Shown piece after piece: positions 39,118 to 48,350 of a DNA stretch of 64,000 nucleotides (position 1 is its first letter; each line of letters opens with the position of its first letter). The notes under the pieces were generated by a model. It was given only the letters and a program-made list of their open reading frames with translations, was not told the DNA's origin and did no database searches. Origin of the DNA: Ketobacter sp. GTDB lineage: Bacteria > Pseudomonadota > Gammaproteobacteria > Pseudomonadales > Ketobacteraceae. The translations under genes and the position numbers were made by a program. Location of the stretch: the NCBI RefSeq assembly GCF_003671495.1, contig NZ_RCHN01000001.1, forward strand, positions 1-64,000. The letters run 5' to 3'.

Positions 39118-39978
39118 TCATTCCGCCGTGGTGTTTGCGGGGGTGCTCAGCACTTGCTTGAGCCAGCGTTTCTGCTCGCGCACTCGCTGCCGCTGCGTCA
39201 GCTGTTCCTGTAACGCAGGCAATACGTCCGACAATGGCGCTTTGCTGGCGGGTTTAATGGCTTCACACAGCAGGATGTGAAAACCGTTATCGGTCTGGAT
39301 CACCTCACTCAACTGACCGGCGTCCATGCGAAACAGGACGGCATCCAGTTCGGGATACAGCGTGCCCTGCTTCACCTCGCCGATCAGCCCACCCTGCAGA
39401 GCGGAAGGGCATTCGGAATGCTGCAACGCCTGTTGCTCAAAACGATGGGGGTGTTTTTTCAAGCGCCCGCGGATGGTTTCAATACGGGCGCGGGCGTTGG
39501 CCTCGGTGTTCTCAGCAAATTCTTGGTTGATGGTGATAAGGATATGGCGCACCACCCGGGTTTCCTCTTTGGCAAATTTCTCCGGGTGCAGGTAATAAAA
39601 CAAGCGGGCTTCGGTTTCGTCCACCGTGTCCACGGTGCGGCTGATATAGTTCAGCACTGCCTCCACACGCAATTCCCGTTCCACGGCAAAACGCAGGGTC
39701 TGTTCATCCAGTCCATTGGCGGCCAGGGCGTCTTCGAACTCCTCATCCGATACATAGCGTTTGCGGATCATCTGCACCGCTGAATCCAGTTCCGCCTGGG
39801 GCACCATCACTTTGCGCGCTTCCGGTTGCTGCAGTATGGCCCCTTCCATGAACATTTCGCGCCGGGCGATGTCGGTGGCTTCGCGGGTCTGCTGAGGGCT
39901 CATACCATCGGGATTGGTACCAAAGCGCTCACTGGCAATGCGCAGTAATCGGTAGTTGATGGTGTCGGTGCGTGCCAT
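39118..39978 (-). CDS. nifM: Nitrogenase maturation prolyl isomerase NifM
   Basis: 286 residues, near the usual length of NifM. It is a parvulin-type peptidyl-prolyl isomerase needed to make active NifH. The N-terminal helical part (INYRLLRIASERFG) is followed by the rotamase domain: VRHILITINQEF, EQQALQHSECPSALQGG, LPELDAVLFRM-like and GFHILLCE. The ATG at 39978 (MARTDT) is chosen because the family starts about here; it lies 1 nt after the nifZ stop, implying translational coupling. Confidence 0.9.
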   Translation of the reverse strand: MARTDTINYRLLRIASERFGTNPDGMSPQQTREATDIARREMFMEGAILQQPEARKVMVPQAELDSAVQMIRKRYVSDEEFEDALAANGLDEQTLRFAVERELRVEAVLNYISRTVDTVDETEARLFYYLHPEKFAKEETRVVRHILITINQEFAENTEANARARIETIRGRLKKHPHRFEQQALQHSECPSALQGGLIGEVKQGTLYPELDAVLFRMDAGQLSEVIQTDNGFHILLCEAIKPASKAPLSDVLPALQEQLTQRQRVREQKRWLKQVLSTPANTTAE

Positions 39979-39979
39979 C

Positions 39980-40447
39980 TCAGCTTGCATGGCCATGGTC
40001 CTGCTCATCCTGTTCCCCGGCCAGGGCCTGCTCGGGAATCTCATACAGTTCATCGTCGCCGGAAAAACGCACCAGGTAATACATGGTGCCCGGCTCCCGC
40101 ACCACCTTCTGGATTTCCCCCACCGTGCCCTTGGTGGCAATCACCTGCCCGCCACTGGCCAGGGTCACCCTGGTGATCACCTTGTCGCGAAACTCAAAGC
40201 GATTGGGAATCCATTCTGCGGTGGCCGAGATCAACTCTTCTTCCCGACAGCCGACGGTGCGGCCCTCGTCCAGAAAGTGCACCCGATAGATCAACTGATC
40301 CTGCAGATAGGTACCCACATCATAGACACAACCGATGGCACCGCGCCGAATCAGCAATTCCCCCACTTCCATACCGGGATAGGTGCCGTCGTTGCGTACG
40401 TTGCGCGTCAGACGGACTTCTTCACCATATTCATAGGCAGGCTTCAT
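39980..40447 (-). CDS. nifZ: Nitrogen fixation protein NifZ
   Basis: 155 residues. NifZ assists maturation of the P-cluster in the MoFe protein. The family core is plain: GEEVRLTRNVRNDGTYPGME, GCVYDVGTYLQDQLIYRVHF and GCREEELI, with a second half-domain (FRDKVITRVTLASGG) that makes the longer NifZ form. Between nifW and nifM in the classic order nifW-Z-M. The Asp/His-rich tail overlaps the nifM start region. Confidence 0.93.
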   Translation of the reverse strand: MKPAYEYGEEVRLTRNVRNDGTYPGMEVGELLIRRGAIGCVYDVGTYLQDQLIYRVHFLDEGRTVGCREEELISATAEWIPNRFEFRDKVITRVTLASGGQVIATKGTVGEIQKVVREPGTMYYLVRFSGDDELYEIPEQALAGEQDEQDHGHAS

Positions 40448-40481
40448 GGAACACCTCGACTACTGATTACGGACAACCGGA

Positions 40482-40832
40482 TTATTTCAACAGGCTGTCC
40501 ACGGACACAAATGTGGTTTGCGGACCTTGCATTTTAAATACCTTGAACACTTTTTCAGTGAGGGCATCCGACTCCACAAAATCCTGGTAAGCCTGCGTCA
40601 GCAGGGCTTTGTACAAGGCCGCCATGGCGTCGTCGTTGCCTTCATACTGGGTCACCATTGCCTGGTTCTGGCTCAGGTAATCATGGAACCGTTGCATGAT
40701 ATGGAGGCGATTGACATGGACCACACTGGCATCGAAAGGGATGTCAAAGAACAGCAAAAAATCCTCAGCGGAACTCAGTTCCTCCATCAGATCATCCAGT
40801 TCACCCTCTTGGTATTTGGTTTCAGTACTCAT
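40482..40832 (-). CDS. nifW: Nitrogenase-stabilising protein NifW
   Basis: 116 residues matching NifW, which binds the immature MoFe protein and protects it from oxygen. LMEELSSAEDFLLFFDIPFD, VVHVNRLHIMQRFHDYL and VFKVFKMQGPQTTFVSVDSL are typical. The start follows GAGG. It lies between the NafH-like gene (52-bp gap) and nifZ. Confidence 0.93.
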   Translation of the reverse strand: MSTETKYQEGELDDLMEELSSAEDFLLFFDIPFDASVVHVNRLHIMQRFHDYLSQNQAMVTQYEGNDDAMAALYKALLTQAYQDFVESDALTEKVFKVFKMQGPQTTFVSVDSLLK

Positions 40833-40884
40833 GTCATTTACCTCACAGAGATTGAGTGGGAGCGCGGCTTACGTTTACACTGGT

Positions 40885-41403
40885 TTATTCACTGGCGGAA
40901 CCGGCCCGGGTCACTACCGCCGGACCCATCGCCTGCAGCAATACCCGGGCGCCCAGACGGTCGTTGTTATCCAGTTCGATCACTTTATTGAGCATGGCGA
41001 CCCCTTCCTGGATATTACCCATGCGCAGATTCAGGTAGCCGGCGCCTTTCAACGCCAGCAGATAGAAACGCACAATGGTGAAGGATTGCATAACGCCATT
41101 GGCCAGATCCGCAAATTCCAGCTGCCGCCAGTGTTCAGGAAAACTGATCTCGCCCGCCACCGCGGCCATCGCTTCATAGGCCACGTTCAACGCATCCTGA
41201 TAGCGGTGCTGGTAGTAATAAAAGCGGTACAGTGCCACCAACACAGAAAGGTTGAGCGGTGCGATGGCGTAGGCCTTGAGCAGGCATTCCTCCGCACCGC
41301 CATCGGAATATTGCTCCGAGGCAGATTGAATCAGCTCTGCAACATCCTGGGGCATGTCGTCATCAAAATAGAGTTTCTGCCCTTCAAAATCCTGTAAATC
41401 CAT
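40885..41403 (-). CDS. nafH: NafH-like TPR protein
   Basis: 172 residues with tetratricopeptide-like helices (ECLLKAYAIAPLNLSVLVAL, YQHRYQDALNVAYEAM, YLNLRMGNIQEGVAMLNKVI). In Azotobacter a nafH gene occupies this position between cysE1 and nifW, and the TPR character fits a scaffold role in nitrogenase maturation. The naming rests mainly on synteny. The ATG at 41403 (MDLQDFEG) lies about 8 nt after AAGGGA; an upstream ATG at 41424 adds 7 residues. Confidence 0.65.
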   Translation of the reverse strand: MDLQDFEGQKLYFDDDMPQDVAELIQSASEQYSDGGAEECLLKAYAIAPLNLSVLVALYRFYYYQHRYQDALNVAYEAMAAVAGEISFPEHWRQLEFADLANGVMQSFTIVRFYLLALKGAGYLNLRMGNIQEGVAMLNKVIELDNNDRLGARVLLQAMGPAVVTRAGSASE

Positions 41404-41451
41404 GAGGCGTTCCCTTTTATACATTAAGCCGGTGATACATCAAGCTGCCGA

Positions 41452-42255
41452 TTACACCCGCTTCAATGCGCGTTCCACTTTGCCACCGGGGTAATCGCTT
41501 TCGCACACTTGGTTATCCACATCACAAGCTGCATAGCCGGTGGCGGCCAGTCCGGTATTCAATTGCCCTTCCAGGGCATCAATCCGTTCCAGTAGACATG
41601 CAATGGCTTTGCCAACGGGGTCTGGAATCAGATGGTGGTCCAGGTCAATGCCGTAGGGATTCAGTTTTCCCACCTCCCGCAACTTCACCACCTTGCCGGG
41701 AATACCCACCACCGTGCACCCGGTGGGAACATCTTCCACCACCACCGAGTTGGCGCCCACGCGGCAGTTGTCCCCCACGGTGATATTGCCCAGGATCTTG
41801 GCACCGGCACCTACCATGACGCCATTACCCAGGGTGGGATGGCGCTTGCCTTTGTTCCAGCTGGTACCCCCCAGGGTCACCCCGTGATAGAGGGTGACGT
41901 CGTCGCCGACGATGGCGGTTTCGCCCACCACCACACCGGCACCATGATCGATGAAGAAGCGCTCCCCGATTTTGGCACCGGGGTGAATATCCACATTACT
42001 GATAAAACGGCCGATGAAGGACAATAGCCGGGCCGGGTAACGCCAGCCTTTCAACCACAGCCGACTGGCAATCCGATGCAGCATCACTGCATGGACGCCG
42101 GGATAGGTCGTAAGCACTTCAAGCACGGTACGCGCTGCCGGATCGCGCTGAAAGACGCTGGCAATATCGTCTTTCAGCTGTTGATACAAGCTCTTTCGGC
42201 TGTGGGCCGCGCGCTCGATCACTGGACCGCGGCTACGACTGGCATGGTTTGACAT
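41452..42255 (-). CDS. cysE: Serine O-acetyltransferase, nif-linked (CysE1)
   Basis: 267 residues. It acetylates serine for cysteine synthesis. The left-handed beta-helix is clear: [60 protein letters not shown]. In Azotobacter a nif-linked cysE1 boosts cysteine supply for NifS-driven FeS cluster assembly. The N-terminus overlaps the end of nifV by 37 bp in another frame. The C-terminal tail ([14 protein letters not shown]) is not in housekeeping CysE. Confidence 0.92.
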   Translation of the reverse strand: MSNHASRSRGPVIERAAHSRKSLYQQLKDDIASVFQRDPAARTVLEVLTTYPGVHAVMLHRIASRLWLKGWRYPARLLSFIGRFISNVDIHPGAKIGERFFIDHGAGVVVGETAIVGDDVTLYHGVTLGGTSWNKGKRHPTLGNGVMVGAGAKILGNITVGDNCRVGANSVVVEDVPTGCTVVGIPGKVVKLREVGKLNPYGIDLDHHLIPDPVGKAIACLLERIDALEGQLNTGLAATGYAACDVDNQVCESDYPGGKVERALKRV

Positions 42256-43433
42256 GACTCTGCTCCCCGTTGATTCGGCTGGCGTGCCCCGGTCAGCGCT
42301 GCGTTGTTAACGATGGCCACATACAGCAACAGCAGGTCTTTCGGCTGCGGGCTGCGTTTAGTGCGGGTCACCTCGTGACGAACCTGTTGCAGCAGGATGG
42401 GCACCTGCCAGTCCGCCAGTTCCACACCCAGATCCTGATAGGCTTTGATCAGCATGTGTTTGCCGGAGTGCTTACCCAGCACCATGCTGTGTTCACGGCC
42501 CAACTCACTGGGATCGAGACCCTGGTAGTTACGTGAATCCTTCATCAGGCCATCCACGTGGATGCCTGCTTCGTGGGTGAATACACCCTGCCCCACAATA
42601 CTTTTCTGCCAACCCACCAAACGACCGGAGGCCTGCTCCACCAGACTCGACAGCGCGGGCACGCCCAAACTGTCCACACCGGTATCGATGCCATGCAGGT
42701 TCTTCAGGCCCAGCACACATTCTTCCAGGGCGGCATTGCCGGCCCGCTCCCCCAAACCGTTCACTGTGGTGTTGATATGGGTGGCGCCACCCAGCACCGC
42801 CGCCAGGGTGTTGGCGGTGGCCAGGCCATAATCGTCATGGGCGTGCATTTCGATTTCAAGATCGGTGCCGGCGCGCAGTTGTTGCATTTTCTGCATCACC
42901 GAAAACGGCTCCATGATGCCCACGGTGTCGGCAAAACGGATGCGTCGGGCCCCTGCACGCTGGGCGACTTCTGCCACCCGCCGCAGGAAATCCATATCGG
43001 CGCGGGACGCATCCTCGCAGCCGACACAGACGTCAAACCCAAGGTCCAGCGCGGCGCGAACCATACGCTGTATTTGGGTGATGACCCAGTCCCGGTCCCG
43101 ACGTAGTTTGTTCAGAATCTGCTGATCCGATACCGGTATGGATAAATCCACAATATCCACACCCACATCCTGCACTGCCAGCAGATCTGCTTCAAACATC
43201 CGGCACCAGGCCATCAACTTGGAGGGCAATCTGAGATCGGCAATCGCCTGCATTACCTCGCGCTCCTCGGCTCCCATGGCGGGTATTCCGATTTCCAACT
43301 CACCCACACCGATGTTGGCTAACTGCTGGGCGATGGCCAGTTTCTCCTCCGCTGTGAAGGCGACTCCGGCACTTTGCTCACCATCCCGCAAGGTGGTATC
43401 GTTGATCACGACCCGAGGTTGCTGCTGGCTCAT
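42219..43433 (-). CDS. nifV: Homocitrate synthase NifV
   Basis: 404 residues. It condenses acetyl-CoA with 2-oxoglutarate to homocitrate, the organic ligand of FeMo-cofactor. The TIM barrel shows [17 protein letters not shown] near residue 12, metal-binding [14 protein letters not shown] near 200, and [12 protein letters not shown] near 230. The ATG at 43433 follows AAAGGT at a better distance than the GTG at 43439. Between nifS and cysE, as in Azotobacter. Confidence 0.95.
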   Translation of the reverse strand: MSQQQPRVVINDTTLRDGEQSAGVAFTAEEKLAIAQQLANIGVGELEIGIPAMGAEEREVMQAIADLRLPSKLMAWCRMFEADLLAVQDVGVDIVDLSIPVSDQQILNKLRRDRDWVITQIQRMVRAALDLGFDVCVGCEDASRADMDFLRRVAEVAQRAGARRIRFADTVGIMEPFSVMQKMQQLRAGTDLEIEMHAHDDYGLATANTLAAVLGGATHINTTVNGLGERAGNAALEECVLGLKNLHGIDTGVDSLGVPALSSLVEQASGRLVGWQKSIVGQGVFTHEAGIHVDGLMKDSRNYQGLDPSELGREHSMVLGKHSGKHMLIKAYQDLGVELADWQVPILLQQVRHEVTRTKRSPQPKDLLLLYVAIVNNAALTGARQPNQRGAESCQTMPVVAAVQ

Positions 43434-43472
43434 AAGCACTACCTTTTCAGATGACCGTTGTTGTATTGAGCG

Positions 43473-44681
43473 TCAGGCATAGACAGGTGCAAACGCCTGT
43501 TCCGGATTTTCCACCGGGCCGTTTTCTCCCCAGTAGGGAGACAATTTACGCAGTTTGGCCACAATGGGCGGCACCGCTTCAATGACCCGCTCAATTTCTT
43601 CCATGGTGTTGTAACGGGACAGGGAGAAACGCACTGTGCCGTGGGCTGCCGTGTAGGGAATACCCATGGCTTTCATCACGTGGGATGGTTCCAGGGAACC
43701 GGAGGTGCAGGCCGAGCCACTGGAGGCCGCGATGCCCATCTTGTTCATCAGCAACAGGATGGCCTCCCCTTCGATGTACTCAAAGGCGATGTTCAGGGTA
43801 TTGGGCAGGCGGTTGTCCACGTCACCGGTGGGAAACGCATTGGGCACGGCAGCCAGAATGCCTTCCTGCAGGCGGTCACGCATGGCTTTCACCTGCACGT
43901 TCTCGAATTCCATGTGTTCCATGGCCTGTTCACAGGCCAACCCCAGGCCGATGATGCTGGCGCTGTTTTCAGTACCGGCACGGCGCCCCCGCTCCTGGTG
44001 ACCACCGCGCAACAACGGACGGAAGCGGGTGCCACGCTTCAGGTACAACACACCCACCCCTTTCGGTGCATGCAGTTTGTGGCCGGAGAGCGACAACATA
44101 TGAATGGCTGTGTCCTGCAGGTTCATGGGAATTTTTCCCACGGCCTGCACCGCATCGGTGTGAAACAGAACGCCCGCTTCATCCGCCATTTCTGCCATTT
44201 TTTCCACTGGGAAAATCGTGCCGGTTTCATTGTTGGCCCACATCACGCTGACCACCGCCACGTCGTCGCTCAACAGCTTGGCGTACTCATCCAGGTCCAG
44301 ACGGCCTTTGCTGTCCACTTTCAATTTGTGCACGGTGTAGCCTTCGGTTTCCAGATACTCACACAAATTCAGTACCGCGGGGTGCTCAACCACGGTGGTG
44401 ATGATCTCTTTGCGTTCCGGATTGGCTTTCAGGGCTGAGAGGATCGCAGTGGAATCCGACTCGGAGCCGCAGGAAGTGAAGATGATTTCGGAATCGTGCT
44501 CCGCGCCCAGAATTTTCTGTACCTGACCGCGGGCTTTCTTCAACGCCATCCCTACTTTGTTGCCGAAGCTGTGCAGGGAGGAAGGATTTCCAAACTGCTC
44601 AGTGAAAAACGGCAGCATGGCTTCGACAATCGCCGGGTCCACTTTGGTGGTCGCATTGTTGTCCAGATAGATATCGCTCAT
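43473..44681 (-). CDS. nifS: Cysteine desulfurase NifS
   Basis: 402 residues, PLP-dependent. It takes sulfur from cysteine for nitrogenase FeS clusters. It starts MSDIYLDNNATTKVDP, has the PLP lysine in SLSGHKLHAPKG near 202 and the active-site Cys in SGSACTSGSLEPSH near 325. The start lies after GAGGAG; longer in-frame readings have no support. The start follows the nifU stop by 13 bp. The C-terminal tail GPVENPEQAFAPVY ends the protein as in NifS. Confidence 0.95.
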   Translation of the reverse strand: MSDIYLDNNATTKVDPAIVEAMLPFFTEQFGNPSSLHSFGNKVGMALKKARGQVQKILGAEHDSEIIFTSCGSESDSTAILSALKANPERKEIITTVVEHPAVLNLCEYLETEGYTVHKLKVDSKGRLDLDEYAKLLSDDVAVVSVMWANNETGTIFPVEKMAEMADEAGVLFHTDAVQAVGKIPMNLQDTAIHMLSLSGHKLHAPKGVGVLYLKRGTRFRPLLRGGHQERGRRAGTENSASIIGLGLACEQAMEHMEFENVQVKAMRDRLQEGILAAVPNAFPTGDVDNRLPNTLNIAFEYIEGEAILLLMNKMGIAASSGSACTSGSLEPSHVMKAMGIPYTAAHGTVRFSLSRYNTMEEIERVIEAVPPIVAKLRKLSPYWGENGPVENPEQAFAPVYA

Positions 44682-44694
44682 GATGCTGTACTCC

Positions 44695-45633
44695 TCAGGC
44701 TGCGGGACGTTCGCTGGCGGGGATAACCTTGATGAACTCACCCATGGCTTCAATCAGTTTTTGCTGAATGCCGCCCAGGGTCATGGCTGCCATCTGGCAG
44801 CCGCTGCAGGCACCCACCAGATTGACGTAGACGGTTTTACCATCCACATCCACCAGTTCCACGTCGCCGTTATCGGCGCGCAGTGCTGGGCGCATGGCTT
44901 CCAGTACGTCTTCGATCTTGCGGATGCGCTGCACCAGGGTCAGGCCAGCGCTCGCTGCGGCAGGCTTGGCAACCGGTGCTTCGATTTCCACCAGATCGGG
45001 CTTTTTCTTCTCGACTTTCTTCGCCTTCTTCTTGCCGGAGGCCGCCGGCACAAAGGTTTCGCCCCGGGCTGCCATTTCTTCCGTCAACAGGTTCTCAATG
45101 GCTTCGTGACAGGAGGAACAACCACCACCGGCTTTGGTGTAGTTGGTCACCTCTTCCACGCTGCTCAGGTTGTTGGCTTTGATGGTATCACGCACCATGA
45201 CTTCATCGATGGCGAAGCATTTGCACACCAGCGCACCTTCTTCGTGGTCGTCGCTCCACTCTTCACCCCGATAGTTGGCCACGGCCGCCTGCAGCGCTTC
45301 CCGCCCCATGACCGAGCAATGCATTTTCTCCGGCGGCAGGCCATCCAGAAAATCCGCAATATCCTGGTTGGAAATCAACAGTGCTTCATCCAGAGTTTTG
45401 CCTTTCACCATTTCCGTGAGGGCGGACGAGGAGGCAATGGCCGAGCCGCATCCAAAGGTCTGGAAGCCGGCATCCAGAATGATTTCGGTTTCCGGGTCCA
45501 CCTTCAGGGTCAGTCGCAGCGCGTCACCGCAGCTGATGGAACCTACGTCGCCCACTCCGTTGGCGTCCGCCACGGCGCCGGCATTTTTCGGATTGTAGAA
45601 ATGTTCTTTCACTTTTTCTGAGTAGTCCCACAT
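44695..45633 (-). CDS. nifU: FeS cluster scaffold NifU
   Basis: 312 residues with the full three-domain NifU layout. The IscU-like N-terminal domain has Cys in [18 protein letters not shown] and MHCSVMG; the central [2Fe-2S] domain has VCKCFAID and [10 protein letters not shown]; a Lys/Ala-rich linker (about 195-225) leads to the C-terminal Nfu domain with [13 protein letters not shown]. It builds [4Fe-4S] clusters for NifH and other nif proteins, with NifS as sulfur donor. Start GTG/ATG region [12 protein letters not shown] is the conserved N-terminus. Confidence 0.96.
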   Translation of the reverse strand: MWDYSEKVKEHFYNPKNAGAVADANGVGDVGSISCGDALRLTLKVDPETEIILDAGFQTFGCGSAIASSSALTEMVKGKTLDEALLISNQDIADFLDGLPPEKMHCSVMGREALQAAVANYRGEEWSDDHEEGALVCKCFAIDEVMVRDTIKANNLSSVEEVTNYTKAGGGCSSCHEAIENLLTEEMAARGETFVPAASGKKKAKKVEKKKPDLVEIEAPVAKPAAASAGLTLVQRIRKIEDVLEAMRPALRADNGDVELVDVDGKTVYVNLVGACSGCQMAAMTLGGIQQKLIEAMGEFIKVIPASERPAA

Positions 45634-45683
45634 GATCTCAGCTCTCCTGGTGCGATTCGTTTAGTCGGGGTCGGGTATCGACA

Positions 45684-46007
45684 TTAACAACTGAAGGATT
45701 TGCCACAACCGCAGCTACCAGCAGCATTGGGGTTTTCAAACTTGAAACCGCTGCCTTCCAGTCCGTCCAGAAAATCCACGGTGACACCCACCAGCATGGC
45801 CGCACTGCTTGGGTCCACCAGAACTTTGATACCGGGGAACTCCACTACCTCATCATCCTGCGCCGGGGTTTCCTCCAGTCGCATTCCGTACTGGAATCCG
45901 GAACAACCACCGCCTTCCACTTTAATTCGCAAGCCGGCAATGGGTTTGTCTGCAGAATCAATGAAACGTTTTACAGCGGATACGGCGTTGTCGGTGAGGT
46001 GTATCAT
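45684..46007 (-). CDS. iscA: Nif-linked A-type FeS carrier (IscA-Nif)
   Basis: 107 residues, HesB/IscA family. The three conserved Cys are in GGGCSGFQYGM near residue 35 and CGCGKSFSC at the end. A-type carriers pass FeS clusters to apoproteins. The ATG at 46007 follows GGAG. It is the first gene of the iscA-nifUSV-cysE-nafH-nifWZM-clpX2 operon, with a sigma-54 promoter about 61 bp upstream. Confidence 0.93.
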   Translation of the reverse strand: MIHLTDNAVSAVKRFIDSADKPIAGLRIKVEGGGCSGFQYGMRLEETPAQDDEVVEFPGIKVLVDPSSAAMLVGVTVDFLDGLEGSGFKFENPNAAGSCGCGKSFSC

Positions 46008-46067
46008 GGTGGTTTCTCCGGTAGCTAAAGCGTTTGGGAATCGATACATTAGGTTCCCGAGAGATTT

Positions 46068-46083
46068 TGCAAGCCATGTGCCA
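46068..46083 (-). promoter_or_regulatory. Sigma-54 promoter of the iscA-nifUSV operon
   Basis: On the minus strand TGGCACATGGCTTGCA is a perfect match to the sigma-54 consensus. The expected start of transcription is about 50 nt before the iscA start codon. Confidence 0.9.
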
Positions 46084-46179
46084 GCGAATTTGCCAACCGG
46101 GTTTTGTTATAGATTTCTTATGGTTATGGTTTTATTCCTGCTCTAAAGCCCTGTCGCAAACTCCACGGGAAGCGGGCTT

Positions 46180-46195
46180 TGTCGCAATCGCGACA
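46180..46195. promoter_or_regulatory. NifA-type upstream activator site (iscA operon), proximal
   Basis: TGTCGC-AATC-GCGACA is an extended perfect palindrome, 97 bp upstream of the iscA promoter. Confidence 0.8.
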
Positions 46196-46223
46196 GGCCA
46201 GTACTTGCCGGCGGATTAACAAT

Positions 46224-46239
46224 TGTCAGAGAGGCAACA
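46224..46239. promoter_or_regulatory. NifA-type upstream activator site (iscA operon), distal
   Basis: TGT-CAGAGAGGCA-ACA fits TGT-N10-ACA, 141 bp upstream of the iscA promoter. It overlaps the stop of the DUF364 gene. Confidence 0.55.
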
Positions 46240-46999
46240 ATCGGTAGCTCACCGACTCGACAAAGATGTTGGTGCCACCCCCTTCCAGCAGGACTTTCAG
46301 CAGCAGATCAGGGTCGTTTACCGCCACACCGGCCAGGTAGTTCACACCGAAATCAGCCCACTCAGGCAGCCAGGGTAAACTGGGCCCCATCAATACCACC
46401 TGGGCCTGCGGGCAAAGACTGAGTAAATGGGGCAGGGTTTTGTTGGCAATACTGCTGGCGGTAATGAACACCCAATCGGCCTGCGGCAGTATCCAGTTGG
46501 CGGCGGCATCCGGCAGGTCACCAGGCCCAGGCCGGCGTTCAATGCAGGTAAAGTCAAAGTCTTCACGAAAACGGTCCAGGCCCGGGTAACGACCAATCAC
46601 CGCCACCTTGGCCTGCTTGAGCTGGGGCTTGAAATACTCGAAAACCGCAAGATGGGGTGCCGGATCGAACGCCAGGGATCGGGCTTGGGCCGGCAGCGGC
46701 GATGTGTGGTTGATGAGCGCATTCACTACAGTAGCCCCCACCACAGCCTCACTGCTGTTCCAACTGCATAACCAGGGAATCAACTCATCCGCCGGGCGCC
46801 CCGCCAGGCTTCCGGACCAGGGCAGATTACGTGGGGCCTGCGTGGGGCTGAAACACAAGCCTACGCCGGCTTGGTCTGCGCCCTCGGCCTGCACCCGTGC
46901 CAACGACCAGGCCAACCCCAACGCCAGCTGTTGTACCCGCGCGGGACGCCGGGCCCGATCCATGATCAGCCCGTACAAGGTCTCAGCGTGCACGGGCAT
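46226..46999 (-). CDS. DUF364 (putative metal-chelation domain) protein
   Basis: 257 residues. The N-terminal part (VGLCFSPTQAPRNLPWSGSL) and the Rossmann-like C-terminal part (KVAVIGRYPGLDRFRE, ADWVFITASSIANKTLPHLL, VVLMGPSLPWLPEW, FGVNYLAGVAV) match DUF4213/DUF364 proteins, for which a heavy-metal-binding role has been proposed from structure. Its last place in the nifENX operon suggests a metal or cofactor function in nitrogen fixation. The ATG shares one base with the stop of the preceding gene (TGATG). Confidence 0.7.
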   Translation of the reverse strand: MPVHAETLYGLIMDRARRPARVQQLALGLAWSLARVQAEGADQAGVGLCFSPTQAPRNLPWSGSLAGRPADELIPWLCSWNSSEAVVGATVVNALINHTSPLPAQARSLAFDPAPHLAVFEYFKPQLKQAKVAVIGRYPGLDRFREDFDFTCIERRPGPGDLPDAAANWILPQADWVFITASSIANKTLPHLLSLCPQAQVVLMGPSLPWLPEWADFGVNYLAGVAVNDPDLLLKVLLEGGGTNIFVESVSYRLLPL

Positions 47000-47370
47000 C
47001 AGGCGCCCAGGGCTGGCAGCAGTTTCAGTTCGGATTTCAACTGCTGTGCGGTACCCCAGGTGGTCACCCCTTCCACAAACCAGCGTCCATCGGTGGGATG
47101 CGGTACCAGCACATCAAATTCCGCAAACACCTGGCCACCCTGATGTATCAACACACTGCCCAGTTTGGTACCGGCCGCATTGCGCCACTCTCCGGCGAAG
47201 GACTGACTGCCGTCAAAGGGATCGGTTTGCATCTGATGACTGGACAGCTGTGGCGGGATGCGATTCTGCAAGTGACCCAATCCGGCCCGCTCCAGTTCCG
47301 CCACCAACGCGGCGTGGATCTGTTCCAGACTGGCGAGCGCCGCCTGCTCCCGGCTGGCCGTCGTGTTCAT
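46999..47370 (-). CDS. Conserved nif-cluster hypothetical protein
   Basis: 123 residues, not recognised. The N-terminal third is helical (REQAALASLEQIHAALVAEL), and the rest is beta-rich (AGTKLGSVLIHQGGQVFAEF, HPTDGRWFVEGVTTWG). No Cys, so it is not an FeS protein. The ATG at 47370 lies 5 bp after the ferredoxin stop; a GTG at 47385 overlapping that gene is the alternative. Close coupling to the ferredoxin and DUF364 genes points to a shared role. Confidence 0.65.
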   Translation of the reverse strand: MNTTASREQAALASLEQIHAALVAELERAGLGHLQNRIPPQLSSHQMQTDPFDGSQSFAGEWRNAAGTKLGSVLIHQGGQVFAEFDVLVPHPTDGRWFVEGVTTWGTAQQLKSELKLLPALGA

Positions 47371-47375
47371 CGCGG

Positions 47376-47702
47376 TTAACCCCACACCTGCTCAGGGGCC
47401 AGCTTTTCCGTTACCACTTCACCCCCTACCAGATGTTGATCGATGATCTGATCCACATCCTCTGGCTGCACATTCATGTACAGGTGGGCGCCCGGAAACA
47501 CCAGTACGTTGGCGCCGGCCTGGCAGGGGCCCAGGCACGCTGTGGGCACCAGGGACACCTTGTTGAACAGATTGCGGGCAATAATCCCCTGGGAAAATGC
47601 CGGCATCAATTTGTCGGCGCCTTTCTCAGTACAACTGCTGCGTGGATGACCGGCTGGACGCTGCTGACCGCAAATGAAAACATGATACTCAGGACGTGGC
47701 AT
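47376..47702 (-). CDS. Thioredoxin-like [2Fe-2S] ferredoxin, nif-linked
   Basis: 108 residues of the Clostridium/Azotobacter thioredoxin-fold [2Fe-2S] type. Four ligands are visible: Cys in HVFICGQQ, in PRSSCTEKG, and the pair in TACLGPCQAG. Such ferredoxins are found in nif clusters and bind nitrogenase components. It follows fdxB by 6 bp. Confidence 0.85.
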   Translation of the reverse strand: MPRPEYHVFICGQQRPAGHPRSSCTEKGADKLMPAFSQGIIARNLFNKVSLVPTACLGPCQAGANVLVFPGAHLYMNVQPEDVDQIIDQHLVGGEVVTEKLAPEQVWG

Positions 47703-47708
47703 GTGTGG

Positions 47709-48008
47709 TTACCCCGCTAATGCTTCGTGGGTGTGACAGTTCTTCGGGCAGACGGCCGCACAGGACTTACATCCGATGCAGTCCATGGCGTCCTTGATGC
47801 TCATGACCATCATCTCGTCGTCGTCATCATAGAAATCGTCGTCGTCATCGACTTCTTCTCCCCGTTCCACCAATTCAAATACGTCCCGGGGACAGACCTT
47901 ATAGCAGCGCCCGCACCCAATGCAGGTGGATGCATTCAACTCCGTGACGAATTCCGGTACCCATTCCTCACCCCCGCGGGTTCGGCCGACTATTACACCT
48001 TCTGTCAT
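47709..48008 (-). CDS. fdxB: Nif-specific ferredoxin III (FdxB)
   Basis: 99 residues with two [4Fe-4S] motifs: CIGCGRCYKVCP (Cys29, 32, 35, 39) and CIGCKSCAAVCP (Cys77, 80, 83, 87). The family signature TEGVIVGRTRGGEEWVPEFV is at the start. Between the motifs lies a strikingly acidic insert (about residues 51-65, ten Asp). Electron donor in nitrogenase cofactor work. Downstream of DUF683 with a 105-bp gap. Confidence 0.9.
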   Translation of the reverse strand: MTEGVIVGRTRGGEEWVPEFVTELNASTCIGCGRCYKVCPRDVFELVERGEEVDDDDDFYDDDDEMMVMSIKDAMDCIGCKSCAAVCPKNCHTHEALAG

Positions 48009-48113
48009 GACACACCTCTCTTAAGGTTCTCTCTACAGGACGCTCGTTATCAGATCGTCGCCACACCCCTCTCCCCGGTGTTGACTCACTGCAGGTTGGC
48101 GCTGGCACTGCGC

Positions 48114-48323
48114 TCAGCTTTTTTCCGCCGCTTCGTAACGGGCTTTGGCGCTGGCCCAATCTTCACAGGCCGCTACTGCCTGCGCGGCCAATTCCGGCAG
48201 ATTCTGGTAGTCGCTCCACAGGCTGTCTTCCACCACATCGTGGATTTTGGAAGCCCAGTCCGTAGCAATACGCTTTTTACTGCTCACTTCTTTTTTCAGA
48301 TTTTTCAACTCATCATCCGTCAT
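48114..48323 (-). CDS. CCE_0567-family (DUF683) nif metalloprotein
   Basis: 69 residues, helical. DDELKNLKKEVSSKKRIATDWASKIHDVVEDSLW and the YQNLPELAAQAVAACEDW stretch match DUF683, small proteins always found with nifX/DUF269 in nif clusters, with a proposed metal-binding role. 27 bp after the DUF269 gene. Confidence 0.88.
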   Translation of the reverse strand: MTDDELKNLKKEVSSKKRIATDWASKIHDVVEDSLWSDYQNLPELAAQAVAACEDWASAKARYEAAEKS

Positions 48324-48350
48324 TGGATTGCTCCCCCATTGAATGGTCCG

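Noticed and set aside
46152-46167. Further NifA-like site (TGT-N10-ACG) before iscA
   Set aside because: The right half is ACG, not ACA; two better sites are present.
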